A stretch of 64,000 bases of DNA from an uncultured OCS116 cluster bacterium. Lineage in GTDB: Bacteria > Pseudomonadota > Alphaproteobacteria > Rhizobiales > TMED25. The notes under the pieces are model-generated. The model made no database searches and was not told the origin of the DNA. It saw only the letters and a program-made list of their open reading frames with translations. The position numbers and the translations under genes were made by a program. Within the stretch, counting starts at the first letter, position 1. Each line of letters begins with the position of its first letter. Of this stretch, positions 55,671 to 63,690 are shown piece after piece. The stretch is from assembly GCA_902613795.1 (NCBI GenBank), contig CACMIP010000004.1, forward strand, positions 62,001 to 126,000, given 5' to 3'.

Positions 55671-55700
55671 TGCATTGTAAGTCCGCTTCGGGCGGTTAAT
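55671..55700 (+). terminator. Weak hairpin after the cupin gene
   Basis: A short GC-rich stem CCGC/GCGG with a TTCGG loop sits around 55681-55695, after the cupin stop codon. The T-run after it is weak, so factor-independent termination is uncertain. It lies between two convergent genes. Confidence 0.35.
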
Positions 55701-55741
55701 TAGTAAGTAACTTTAATCTGTGATCTCACATTTTATATATT

Positions 55742-56434
55742 TTAGAGATCCAGTTTGTTTCCATCATAATTATAAAAATGACCTGACTTTGTCATATCAA
55801 TTTTTTGTATAAATTTGTATAGTGATCTTGCGCTTTCTTGTGTTGAAAGCGTTGCAAAGCTGCCACCCATTTCAGTTCTAACCCATCCTGGATGCACAGA
55901 AACAATAGGTATCTCACTGCGCCTTAATTCATTTGAAAAAGTAATCATTATATTATTTATTGCCGCTTTTGAAGCCCTATAAAAATAGCACTCGCTTCCA
56001 GAATGTTTTTGGCTTCCCATTTGAGAGGATATTATTATTATCTTAGGGTTTTCACTTTGTTTTATTTTATTTAAAAATGCTCGAATCGTGAAAAAAGGAC
56101 CGGCTACATTTGTCATGAGAACATCAGATATGCTATTGCCGTTGTTATCTTCGTCCATCATACCACCTCTGGCACCCATAATACCAGCGTTACACACCAA
56201 AACATCAAGACGCTCAATATTTTTTGAGGCATTAATTAGATCATTTTCAACAGTAACATCAGCTTTGTAAAGCTCTACCCAACCAGGGTTTGTATTCTGA
56301 AGAGATATAAGTTTATCTAAGTCACTGGACTCTCTGCATAGACTGATGACTTTCTCTTTATTTTTCAAAACTTCTGCGGTAAGTGCGAGGCCAATACCAC
56401 GATTTGCACCTGTAATGAGATAATTTATGCTCAT
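55742..56434 (-). CDS. Short-chain dehydrogenase/reductase
   Basis: A 230-residue SDR. The nucleotide loop is ITGANRGIGLALTAEVL, followed by LVCNAGIMGARG; the catalytic Ser is in IIIISSQMGSQ and the Tyr-x3-Lys pair in ECYFYRASKAAINN (Tyr near 156, Lys 160). The C-terminal VHPGWVRTEMGG marks the classical type. It has a shorter active-site loop than the SDR at 15235. It is directly downstream of the gene at 56449 (14-base gap), so the two probably share an operon. Confidence 0.9.
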   Translation of the reverse strand: MSINYLITGANRGIGLALTAEVLKNKEKVISLCRESSDLDKLISLQNTNPGWVELYKADVTVENDLINASKNIERLDVLVCNAGIMGARGGMMDEDNNGNSISDVLMTNVAGPFFTIRAFLNKIKQSENPKIIIISSQMGSQKHSGSECYFYRASKAAINNIMITFSNELRRSEIPIVSVHPGWVRTEMGGSFATLSTQESARSLYKFIQKIDMTKSGHFYNYDGNKLDL

Positions 56435-56448
56435 TTATACAACCCAAG

Positions 56449-57189
56449 CTATTCAATAATTGGCCAAATTCTTTGTGCTAAATTTGGAGACCCCGGAGCA
56501 TGTACCAATTTTCTTACAACACGATCTGTCCATGCTTCCATTTCAGGATTTGCCATCTCGTGATCCACAAAGGTACCGTTTCTTGCTTCTGGTGATGACC
56601 ATTCATATAAGATGGCATGCTTTGCCCAACCAGAAATCGATACTAATTTTCTAACTCCTTGGCACCCAGGTAGTTTTCTCATCGATGGTATCCTCCAAGT
56701 TGCATACCAACTTGCAAGCTCATCTTCATCCTCATATGATCCAGAATTAAAATTTCCCAGTTGAATGCATTCCGAGAGACCTGCCCCATCTAATGGTCTT
56801 TCTTCCGATCCAGGTCCTCTTGCCTCTTCTGTCATGATATTGTATCGCTCCTCAGATCTCATTTTTAAATAACCCAAATCATTTTGACTTAATGATTGAT
56901 GATATTCAGCAACTGTTGGACTTGCAAAAGTCTCAGGATTCTCTGAACCAAAAATTAATATATAACGATCACCAGCAGGAATTGATTTATTATCATGGCT
57001 TAATCTTCCCTTTTCACCTGGGTGTTCTACATTTGTAAGAGACTTAAAGTGACATGCCCACAGGATCCTTGGGTCAGTAAGCCGTGCTGGAATATATTTA
57101 CTATGCAGCCATTCCAGGTACTCCGACTCAATGTCATCACGTAAGTTATACCAGTGTATAAGATAGCCATTTTCGATTATTTCATTCAT
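56449..57189 (-). CDS. Tandem EthD-like/dimeric alpha-beta barrel protein (hypothetical)
   Basis: A 246-residue protein that looks like an internal duplication. The first half (1-120) has YLEWLHSKYIPARL and ACHFKSL, the second half (about 145-240) has ASWYATWRIPSMRKLPGC, AILYEW and a matching spacing. Each half has the strand-helix pattern with a conserved Trp-His or Trp-Arg near the helix, as in EthD-like or DUF4286-like domains of the dimeric alpha-beta barrel fold. Such domains work as isomerases, monooxygenases or in ring-cleavage steps. The assignment is by pattern only. It sits 14 bases upstream of an SDR gene. Confidence 0.6.
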   Translation of the reverse strand: MNEIIENGYLIHWYNLRDDIESEYLEWLHSKYIPARLTDPRILWACHFKSLTNVEHPGEKGRLSHDNKSIPAGDRYILIFGSENPETFASPTVAEYHQSLSQNDLGYLKMRSEERYNIMTEEARGPGSEERPLDGAGLSECIQLGNFNSGSYEDEDELASWYATWRIPSMRKLPGCQGVRKLVSISGWAKHAILYEWSSPEARNGTFVDHEMANPEMEAWTDRVVRKLVHAPGSPNLAQRIWPIIE

Positions 57190-57274
57190 AAAATTATTCC
57201 CAAATTTTGATCTTATAAATGATATTGTATATTTTAAAATAGACTAACAATTTATTAGTTACTAACATAAAAAA

Positions 57275-57568
57275 ATGAAACAAAAAAAAATTAGAGATTT
57301 TACAAATTTTCAATACAGTGTTTTTAATGAGATAAAAAAAATACCCAAGGGTGAGACAATAAGCTATAAAAAGCTAGCTGAAAAAATCGGTAGGCCAATG
57401 GCTTACAGAGCTGTGGCAAATGCGTGTGGCAAAAATCCCGACCCAAAGACTATACCATGCCATCGAGTTGTAAGATCAAATGGTAATATTGGTGGATATA
57501 GCCTAAAAGGTGGAATAAATAAAAAGCGTAAACTTCTCAAGCTTGAAAATAAAAATTATTTGAGCTGA
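57275..57568 (+). CDS. ogt: O6-alkylguanine-DNA alkyltransferase, C-terminal-domain-only
   Basis: A 97-residue protein consisting of only the DNA-binding/catalytic half of the MGMT/Ogt family. The reactive Cys lies in TIPCHRVVRSNG (about residue 61); the helix-turn-helix part is KGETISYKKLAEKIGRP and AYRAVANACGKNP. It removes alkyl groups from O6 of guanine by transfer to itself. Single-domain alkyltransferase-like proteins exist; those with Cys changed to Trp lack activity, but here the Cys remains. The symbol is approximate. Confidence 0.85.
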   Translation: MKQKKIRDFTNFQYSVFNEIKKIPKGETISYKKLAEKIGRPMAYRAVANACGKNPDPKTIPCHRVVRSNGNIGGYSLKGGINKKRKLLKLENKNYLS

Positions 57569-57586
57569 TGGATAATATTTTGACTA

Positions 57587-57796
57587 CTATTCTTCAATTA
57601 GTTTTATATTTACAGCTGATACTTTACCTTTTTCTTCTGCAACATCATACTCAACATTTTGATCTTCGAATAAATTTCTGATGCCAGAATTTTGAAGTGC
57701 AGAAATATGAACGAAAATATCTTTATCGCCTTCTTCAGGTTGAATAAAACCATAACCTTTTTTTAGGTTAAACCATTTAACTTTTCCGTTTGCCAT
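57587..57796 (-). CDS. csp: Cold-shock protein
   Basis: A 69-residue CspA-type RNA chaperone. RNP1 is KGYGFIQPEEG and RNP2 is DIFVHISAL, with the aromatic residues for single-strand binding. It starts from an ATG with GGGAG 6-10 bases upstream. It is convergent with ogt, 18 bases apart. Csp proteins melt RNA structure at low temperature and act as antiterminators. Confidence 0.97.
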   Translation of the reverse strand: MANGKVKWFNLKKGYGFIQPEEGDKDIFVHISALQNSGIRNLFEDQNVEYDVAEEKGKVSAVNIKLIEE

Positions 57797-58084
57797 TATA
57801 ATACTCCCTAGATAGCAAATTAATTAATTGGAACTTTGTTCCTGTTTCTCACTTTATCAGATATCAAATTGCCGTAGTAATATGGCTGGTATATTCACAT
57901 TAATACATTGAACTCATATATATTGAATTTTAGCTCAAAACATATCTATACATATCATCGAATTAGATAAATAGATATACATATTTTTAAGTTGTTTATA
58001 AATTTAGAATGTATCATAGCTTGCTTGTGGACGTGAATTTCATTAAGCTTATTTATAATAAATAAAGGCCAGGTATCGATAATA
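57797..58084. other. Intergenic region with csp 5' leader
   Basis: This 288-base gap separates divergent csp (minus) and the hydratase gene (plus) and so carries both promoters. In the csp leader a perfect inverted repeat, GGAAC and GTTCC with a 3-base loop, lies at 57830-57842. Beyond that I see only AT-rich sequence and no further genes. Confidence 0.4.
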
Positions 58085-58762
58085 ATGTTAAATCAAGAGA
58101 ATCTTACTGCAATAAAAATTGCAATTGAAAAAGAAATAAAACAAGGAAAAAAGCAAGTAGGTTGGAAGCTTGGATTTGGATCTCAGGCTGGGCTAAAAGC
58201 ATTGGGTATAAATCGACCGTTGATTGGAGCACTATTTGACTCTGATCAAATCCGCTCAAATACCAAAATAGATTTAGAAGCGGTTATTGAGCCAAGAGTA
58301 GAAGCTGAATTAGCAGCGCATATAAGTTCCGATATTCCTTCAGATGCGACGTTCGATCAAATAAAAAACTGTATTTCCAGTCTTGTTGCTGGTATAGAAT
58401 TTGTTGATTTTCACAGCCCTCCTAAAAGCCCCGCTTTTGTCCTATCCGAAAATATATATCAGCGCGGATGGATTGTGGATGCGGATACAAGATCGGGTTG
58501 GGGTGATGGCGTAAATAACTGTCAAATCACGGCCACAATGGGTCCTGAACGATGGGAGCCATTTGAAAATATTGAAACTCTTATAGGGACCTTGGAGGAT
58601 AATTTTGGTGAATGTAACCTTGTCGCAAACCAACTTGGGCGAGGTATATTAAGAGATGATATAATCTTATTAGGTTCGATGTTTCCACCTCATCCAGTAA
58701 ATATGAGTGATTTTGTGGTTTCAATGAATGGATCTGAGATTGCACTTAGATTTAAGTCTTAG
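58085..58762 (+). CDS. 2-keto-4-pentenoate hydratase / fumarylacetoacetate-hydrolase-like protein
   Basis: A 225-residue protein of the MhpD-like FAH superfamily. Motifs: GWKLGFGSQAGLKALGIN (about residue 25), metal-binding EPRVEAELAAHI (Glu-x3-Glu, about 80), and a C-terminal LGSMFPPHPV. MhpD adds water to 2-hydroxypenta-2,4-dienoate in aromatic meta-cleavage pathways; relatives decarboxylate 4-oxalocrotonate. No other meta-cleavage genes are adjacent, but a 2-hydroxychromene-2-carboxylate isomerase homologue at 59757 belongs to naphthalene-type degradation. The group may therefore handle aromatic or similar compounds. Confidence 0.85.
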   Translation: MLNQENLTAIKIAIEKEIKQGKKQVGWKLGFGSQAGLKALGINRPLIGALFDSDQIRSNTKIDLEAVIEPRVEAELAAHISSDIPSDATFDQIKNCISSLVAGIEFVDFHSPPKSPAFVLSENIYQRGWIVDADTRSGWGDGVNNCQITATMGPERWEPFENIETLIGTLEDNFGECNLVANQLGRGILRDDIILLGSMFPPHPVNMSDFVVSMNGSEIALRFKS

Positions 58763-58799
58763 TATTTTAAATGTCTATAGTTAATGAGAGGATTGAATA

Positions 58800-59339
58800 A
58801 TGCGCATAAAAAAAGGAGATAAAATAGAAGAAATAGTTCTTCCAAGGCATGATGGTACGCCATTTAAATTATCAGAAACAAAGGGAAAAAAGGTTTTGCT
58901 CACTTTCTATCGGATTGCTGGCTGTTCTTTTTGTAATTTGAGAATAAATGAACTACAAAAAAGGTTTAGCGAATTTGGAGATAATTTCACCCACGTTGGG
59001 ATATTTCACTCACCAGTTGATAACCTTGGTAAATATATGAATAAGCATGGTGATCTTCCATTTACCATATTAGCAGATGAAGAATTTACATATTTTAAGA
59101 AACATAACATACAAAGATCATTTCTTAAATTACTAGCCGCTACCTTATTAAAGGCTCATAAAATATTTCCAGCAATGGTTAAGGGATACATACCATTAAG
59201 TATTAAGGGTCATTTTGATATTGCGGTTACCGATATTTTAATAAATGAAGACGGTGTTGTTGAGGACGTCTACTATGCAAAAAGTGATGTTGCAGACCAC
59301 TTTACATTTGATAGAGTCAGAGAATTTTCCCTATCGTAA
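58800..59339 (+). CDS. Peroxiredoxin-like (AhpC/TSA-type) protein
   Basis: A 179-residue thioredoxin-fold protein. The N-terminal KIEEIVLPRHDGTPFKLSE and the redox motif GCSFCNLRINELQKR (Cys-x2-Cys) fit AhpC/TSA-like or TlpA-like redoxins; peroxiredoxins normally have Thr-x2-Cys with one peroxidatic Cys. There is no signal peptide, so it is cytoplasmic. It is 37 bases after the hydratase. It may be a thiol peroxidase or oxidoreductase. Confidence 0.8.
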   Translation: MRIKKGDKIEEIVLPRHDGTPFKLSETKGKKVLLTFYRIAGCSFCNLRINELQKRFSEFGDNFTHVGIFHSPVDNLGKYMNKHGDLPFTILADEEFTYFKKHNIQRSFLKLLAATLLKAHKIFPAMVKGYIPLSIKGHFDIAVTDILINEDGVVEDVYYAKSDVADHFTFDRVREFSLS

Positions 59340-59390
59340 AGTAATTATATTCGATATAATTTTAATTAAACAAAATAGAAGGGAAACATT

Positions 59391-59714
59391 ATGTCAATAA
59401 TAGAAAAATTAGGTCAAGCAATTGATCAAAAAAATGAGTCAGCTATGAATGAGTTACTGCATGATGATTATAAGTTTACAATGCATTCTAATGGGGCAGT
59501 TTTGACCAAAGAGGATGTAATTGGCTGGGCAATGAGTGACGATATAAACCGAGAAAGAGTCAGAATTATTTACGAAAATGATGAAATTGGTATTGAGCAT
59601 GCTTTTGTGACTTTTAGCGATGGAAATCAACAAGCCGTAATGGGTGTTTACACATTTAAAGATGGACAGGTCATCGGCTTCGAGACCGGTGCAACAAATA
59701 TTTCAAAAGATTAG
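59391..59714 (+). CDS. NTF2-like / SnoaL-like protein
   Basis: A 107-residue protein with the cone-shaped NTF2-like fold: a helix start SIIEKLGQAIDQKNESAM, then LLHDDYKFTMHSNGAVL and a beta sheet ending with VMGVYTFKDGQVIGFETG. The family includes ketosteroid isomerase, SnoaL cyclases and dehydratases, plus binding-only members. Active-site residues cannot be pinned to one activity. It lies 51 bases after the peroxiredoxin-like gene. Confidence 0.8.
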   Translation: MSIIEKLGQAIDQKNESAMNELLHDDYKFTMHSNGAVLTKEDVIGWAMSDDINRERVRIIYENDEIGIEHAFVTFSDGNQQAVMGVYTFKDGQVIGFETGATNISKD

Positions 59715-59756
59715 ATTTTATAAAGATTCAACCTTTTCTTTTTCTGGAGATTTTAC

Positions 59757-60353
59757 ATGAATTCAATTGATTTTTGGTTTTCTATTGGAAGTACTTATAC
59801 ATACCTATCTGTCAGTCGAATTGATGCAATATCAAAAAATGAGAATATCACATTCAACTGGAAGCCATTCAGTGTGAGAAAAATAATGATGGAAATGGAT
59901 AATATTCCCTTTACTCCACCATCAAAAAAGATCAAGTCCGATTATATGTGGCGTGACATTGAAAGAAGGGCTCAGTTTTACGGGCTCAGCCCAAAAGTTC
60001 CAGCTCCCTATCCATTAACACAATTTGATTTGGCAAATAAGATTGCAATTCTCGGAATGAATGAAGGTTGGGGAATTGATTATGTAAAAATTACCTATAG
60101 GCGCTGGTTTGAGGAGGGGAAAGAGCCAGCAACGGAACCTAATCTGAGTGAGATAATGCAAGAGATGAAGTTAAATAAAGATAAGGTACTAAAAAAAGTA
60201 GAGGCCTCGGATATTGAAGCGACATACGAAAAAAATACTAATACTGCGTTTAAATCAGGTGTCTTTGGGAGCCCAACATTTATATACGATGGTGAGGTAT
60301 TTTGGGGTGATGATAGGCTTGAAGATTGCATTAAATGGCTAAAGTTGAGATAA
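59757..60353 (+). CDS. 2-hydroxychromene-2-carboxylate isomerase family protein
   Basis: A 198-residue DsbA-fold (kappa GST-like) protein. The glutathione-site start IDFWFSIGSTYTYLSVSRI places Ser near residue 11 where the isomerase uses Ser instead of the Cys pair. The C-terminal FGSPTFIYDGEVFWGDDRLE is the standard ending. HCCA isomerase uses glutathione to isomerise a ring-fission product of naphthalene. It closes the plus-strand group of four genes from 58085. Related proteins act in other glutathione-dependent isomerisations. Confidence 0.88.
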   Translation: MNSIDFWFSIGSTYTYLSVSRIDAISKNENITFNWKPFSVRKIMMEMDNIPFTPPSKKIKSDYMWRDIERRAQFYGLSPKVPAPYPLTQFDLANKIAILGMNEGWGIDYVKITYRRWFEEGKEPATEPNLSEIMQEMKLNKDKVLKKVEASDIEATYEKNTNTAFKSGVFGSPTFIYDGEVFWGDDRLEDCIKWLKLR

Positions 60354-60653
60354 ATCACTTAGATCTAGGACATCTTGGAAGAATAATATTTAGTTCAAAT
60401 AAACTTCATCATCATAGATAAGTGCGTTTAAAAAAAACACATACATAAAACATCACAGAAAAGTGTATCATTGCATAAAATTTAGGCAGATGATACCATG
60501 AGTACGTGTGGGTAGTGATTATAGGGATGTGTTTGGTGAAACAACAAAACCGCTACCCACTAGTCAATATACGAAACCAATTCAGTCTTGGATTGCTGGT
60601 ATAATAAAAATACCTGCATTGCTATGATGCAGGCCTGCTGATATAATTATTAA
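60354..60653. other. Intergenic region with two strong hairpins, possible RNA element
   Basis: A 300-base gap without a convincing gene. It contains a 10-base-pair stem, GTGGGTAGTG at 60508-60517 and CGCTACCCAC at 60551-60560 (one G-U pair), around a 33-base A/T-rich loop with ATTATAGGGATG. Further on is a 7-base-pair hairpin, CCTGCAT and ATGCAGG, at about 60613-60633, directly before the next gene. The second might act as a terminator or leader structure, though no T-run follows. No known riboswitch pattern fits what I can see. Confidence 0.4.
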
Positions 60654-60878
60654 ATGGGAACCATTTTATTAATTACCGGTATTGTTTCTGTGTTTTCGAT
60701 GGGCGCCATACTCTTTTTGTGGTTTCTCGGTCTAATTCTATCATTCTTCAAAATTAAAATTTTTGCTAGTTCTCTCACTCATAAAATTATGCCTATTTTT
60801 ATTAAGACATTACAAATTGGCATGGTTAGTTTTGCATTAAGTACACTGTTGATTTTTATACTTTCTCAAGGGTTTTAA
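60654..60878 (+). CDS. Small membrane protein (74 aa)
   Basis: A 74-residue protein with two membrane segments (about residues 4-30 and 52-72) and little else. No SD-like sequence precedes the ATG. It stops on the base before the start of the next gene, so both are likely co-transcribed. No family recognised. Confidence 0.5.
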   Translation: MGTILLITGIVSVFSMGAILFLWFLGLILSFFKIKIFASSLTHKIMPIFIKTLQIGMVSFALSTLLIFILSQGF

Positions 60879-61157
60879 ATGGCTGGCTTTTATCAAAAAT
60901 ATATGAATACCAGAAATCAATACATCATAATGGGCGTTTTGGTCATCGCAATGTTACTGTGTTCATTATACATTTGGGATCATGATAGAAAATTACCCAA
61001 AGAAGAAGAATATATATATGAACCTTTTAAATCAGAAGATGTTGATTTTTGGATAAAAGGAGGAGGTAATATTTTAGGTCCACCAGATGACCCAATAGAT
61101 TATTACTACTATTTGGAGCTGTACAATGCTGAACACGGGCCAGACAATAGTTACTGA
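60879..61157 (+). CDS. Small membrane-anchored protein (92 aa)
   Basis: A 92-residue protein with one N-terminal membrane helix (about residues 15-30) and a soluble acidic C-terminal part rich in Tyr and Asp (DPIDYYYYLELYNAEHG). It begins on the base after the stop of the 74-residue gene. No family recognised. The arrangement suggests a two-protein membrane unit. Confidence 0.5.
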   Translation: MAGFYQKYMNTRNQYIIMGVLVIAMLLCSLYIWDHDRKLPKEEEYIYEPFKSEDVDFWIKGGGNILGPPDDPIDYYYYLELYNAEHGPDNSY

Positions 61158-61312
61158 CTCTACACGCTAAACTAATTCATAATTTTATGAAGAGCATTCA
61201 GATCCCAATAAATATGGGAAAAATTTTATATTACTAATACTTCATAATCAAGAGTTGGTCTTTATCAGATCTAGCATCGTTAATATAATAAAAAATTGTA
61301 GAAAAAAATAAA

Positions 61313-61726
61313 ATGAGAAAAATTATTTATATACCAATCCTTCTATTCTTTTTAACCATAATTTCACATGGGGCAGAAAAAGAATTTAGACCTCAAATAG
61401 AAAAAGTTATTACATCTCAGTTCAATGCGTTTCAAGAGAGGAACCTGTCACTAGCATACAGCTTTGCCTCACCTGAGATTAAAAGACAATATCCGTCTGC
61501 AGAAATTTTTGGTCAAATGGTAAAAAATGGATATTCTGATATCTGGGATTCTAAGTCACATACGTTCGAAGGATTGAAGCTTAAAGGTGAAATGGCATTC
61601 CAGATGGTCACCGTTATTTCTAGTAATAATACTATAAATAACTATCTATACACCCTCTACAACCACAATGGAGAATGGGTAATTGCAGGAGTCACGCGTT
61701 ATAGATCTGATAGTATGGGCGTCTAA
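61313..61726 (+). CDS. DUF4864-family exported protein
   Basis: A 137-residue protein with an N-terminal signal peptide, IIYIPILLFFLTIISHG, probably cut near residue 20. The mature part matches the DUF4864 pattern: an N-terminal helix with FNAFQERNLSLAYSFASPEIK, then SAEIFGQMVKNGYSDIW and a beta sheet ending NGEWVIAGV. This family has an NTF2-like fold and unknown role in the periplasm. It follows a 155-base gap with no other visible feature. Confidence 0.75.
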   Translation: MRKIIYIPILLFFLTIISHGAEKEFRPQIEKVITSQFNAFQERNLSLAYSFASPEIKRQYPSAEIFGQMVKNGYSDIWDSKSHTFEGLKLKGEMAFQMVTVISSNNTINNYLYTLYNHNGEWVIAGVTRYRSDSMGV

Positions 61727-61802
61727 CAACCTCTTCGATTGAAAAATTATTGTAAATAAAACCGACATTGTCATTGAGTATTCCATCTGTTAAACTTTCT
61801 GA

Positions 61803-62021
61803 ATGGGAAGTAGAATTTTAATAGTTATTTGCGTATTAGCTGCTGCTTATTTATATTTAAGATTATTAATGAAGCCTGTTTGGAAATGGTTAGAATTAAA
61901 TGCAGCGGATAGGGTTAATAACGAAAGCTTAAAAATTCTAGTGAGATATCTGCTCATGTTTTTTCTTGTTTCTGTTCATTTTTTTGTCATCTTCTATATA
62001 TTTGAATTGAGACCAATCTAA
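61803..62021 (+). CDS. Small membrane protein (72 aa)
   Basis: A 72-residue protein with two membrane segments (about residues 4-22 and 45-66) and a short loop with NAADRVNNESLK. No SD sequence is obvious. No family recognised. It stands 77 bases after the DUF4864 gene and 26 bases before the next small gene. Confidence 0.45.
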   Translation: MGSRILIVICVLAAAYLYLRLLMKPVWKWLELNAADRVNNESLKILVRYLLMFFLVSVHFFVIFYIFELRPI

Positions 62022-62046
62022 ATTATATGAATAAGGGCAGCTGCAT

Positions 62047-62280
62047 ATGAATATTAACCTTCTATTTTTTGTAACTCTTATAATTCTAGTAACTCTAGCT
62101 ATTTTATATTACAACCTCCTAAAAGAGCATAGGAAACTTAAGAAGTTTGCAGGTGTATTCACTATGCGAGACTGGCATAAAAAAAGGGGAACTGAGGATG
62201 AATACAACAAGCTTTTTGAGATGGGTGTCAAAGAGGTCAATGAGAGGATTAAGAAAGCTGAGAATGAGGAAAAGAACTAA
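62047..62280 (+). CDS. Small membrane-anchored charged protein (77 aa)
   Basis: A 77-residue protein with an N-terminal membrane helix (about residues 4-22) and a highly charged coiled-coil-like remainder (DWHKKRGTEDEYNKL to NERIKKAENEEKN). Such anchors are common in small envelope or respiration-related proteins. No family recognised. Confidence 0.45.
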   Translation: MNINLLFFVTLIILVTLAILYYNLLKEHRKLKKFAGVFTMRDWHKKRGTEDEYNKLFEMGVKEVNERIKKAENEEKN

Positions 62281-62356
62281 GTCTAATATTTTTTCAGAAA
62301 GCTCAGTTTTCTAATTTTAAAAAACTTTCCCAATATTGGTATTTAATAATTATAAT

Positions 62357-63445
62357 TTAAATACTTTTATAATTTTGAAGTTCTTTGTATAAATTTAATA
62401 TTTTCTGAACCTCATCTTCATGGTTAAAATGCCTTTGGATGCGCAGGCGTGATTTTTCTGAATGTTCTTGAAGCTTTTCAGTGTTATTTATATACAAATT
62501 AATATGTTTCGACATATCTTTTTCACATTTCTCGACAATATAACCGCAATCATCATTTATAATCTCTCTGTAGTAACCAACATCTGTCGCTATAACCGGA
62601 ACAGAGCATGCCATCGCTTCTAGCGGTGTGAGACCGAATCCTTCATAAAGTGATGGGGCTATATACAAATCAAGTACTTTATAAAAATCTTCGATATCGC
62701 TAGTTTCGTCAATGAAAATTACGCGACTTTCTAGATTATTATCATCAACCGCTTTCTGTAATTTATTTAGAAATTTATTAAATTTAGGAGTAGTTCTTCC
62801 GACAACAAGAGCGCCCCAATTAGGTGCACTAGGCAATACTTTGCATATAGAGTTTATAAATAGATCAGTACCCTTTTCTGGCCTTATCCTTCCAAAGCAA
62901 CCAATATAATTTATATCCGGATCCAGACTCAATTTTTTCTTTAGTGCAATTTTATTATGAGACGGTTTAAAACGTACAGTGTCAACACCATGTGTAATTA
63001 CAGTAAGCATTTGCTTTTTATTATTTTTCTGGAATATGGGCTCGACGTAAGGCGTTGTTTTGTGACTAGTTACAATGACATGGTCCATATATCTGATTAT
63101 TATTTTTGAAAATTTTGAATATGGACGTTGCTTTGCTGCTGTAAATATCAATTTTATTCTAGTTTTAAAAAAATATTTGAGGATTATACCAAATATCATA
63201 TCACTATGACGTCTTGCATGAAAAATTCTATAATCAGCATCGTCGGGTTTTTTATGCAATTGAAATATTTTCAAAAAATGAATCTTTGGAATGCTTTCTG
63301 TTGGGCCAAGTCCAATCATTCTGATATCATAATTTTTTCTACGAAGGCTCTTTACAAGACTGTATGTAGAGGTTGTAACTCCTGTTATCCGTGATTTAAA
63401 TTTTGGTGAAATTGCCAGTAATTTTCTTATATCTGTACTCATCAT
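62357..63445 (-). CDS. Glycosyltransferase, GT4-type
   Basis: A 362-residue GT-B fold sugar transferase. N domain: FKSRITGVTTSTYSLVKSLR; C domain: CFGRIRPEKGTDLFI (about residue 190) and the sugar-nucleotide motif SLYEGFGLTPLEAMACSVPVI with the EX7E pattern (Glu near 275 and 283). Such enzymes add sugars in lipopolysaccharide or capsule synthesis and may use UDP- or GDP-sugars. It is alone on its strand, and the DegT aminotransferase, the only other sugar gene, is far away. Start is the ATG at 63445; one codon later is also possible. Confidence 0.9.
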   Translation of the reverse strand: MMSTDIRKLLAISPKFKSRITGVTTSTYSLVKSLRRKNYDIRMIGLGPTESIPKIHFLKIFQLHKKPDDADYRIFHARRHSDMIFGIILKYFFKTRIKLIFTAAKQRPYSKFSKIIIRYMDHVIVTSHKTTPYVEPIFQKNNKKQMLTVITHGVDTVRFKPSHNKIALKKKLSLDPDINYIGCFGRIRPEKGTDLFINSICKVLPSAPNWGALVVGRTTPKFNKFLNKLQKAVDDNNLESRVIFIDETSDIEDFYKVLDLYIAPSLYEGFGLTPLEAMACSVPVIATDVGYYREIINDDCGYIVEKCEKDMSKHINLYINNTEKLQEHSEKSRLRIQRHFNHEDEVQKILNLYKELQNYKSI

Positions 63446-63623
63446 TGCTATAATAATATTTATAACACACTAATAAATAAAAAAATCTAATCTATAGCCT
63501 AATTAGGTTTTATAATTGCTAATCAAAATTAACCTGTAAAATATAATCATATAAATTAATTAGGACGACTTCCAAAAAGATAGTGCAAGATCGATATGAA
63601 GTTATACGATACGGAGTTTATAA

Positions 63624-63673
63624 TGGTGAGGACGACAGGATTTGAACCTGTGACCCCCAGATTAGGAATCTGG
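63624..63673 (-). other. 3' half of tRNA-Arg(CCT); probable attachment-site remnant
   Basis: Read on the minus strand, this 50-base piece is the 3' part of a tRNA: anticodon stem CCAGA with loop TTCCTAA (anticodon CCT), T-arm ACAGG/CCTGT with TTCAAAT loop, acceptor 3' strand CGTCCTC, discriminator A and CCA. The D-arm and the 5' acceptor strand (expected GAGGACG) are missing: the sequence stops matching a tRNA just before the anticodon stem. This is the usual extent of a tyrosine-recombinase att site left when an island integrates into a tRNA gene. Confidence 0.8.
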
Positions 63674-63690
63674 AGCAGGTAGTATTTATT

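Noticed and set aside
57830-57842. A cold-sensing RNA thermometer in the csp leader
   Set aside because: The hairpin is only 5 base pairs with a 3-base loop and lies away from the ribosome-binding site, so it is too weak to support that.
63624-63673. A split or permuted tRNA gene
   Set aside because: Such genes are described in archaea and a few algae, and no matching 5' half is present nearby. The att-site reading needs fewer assumptions.
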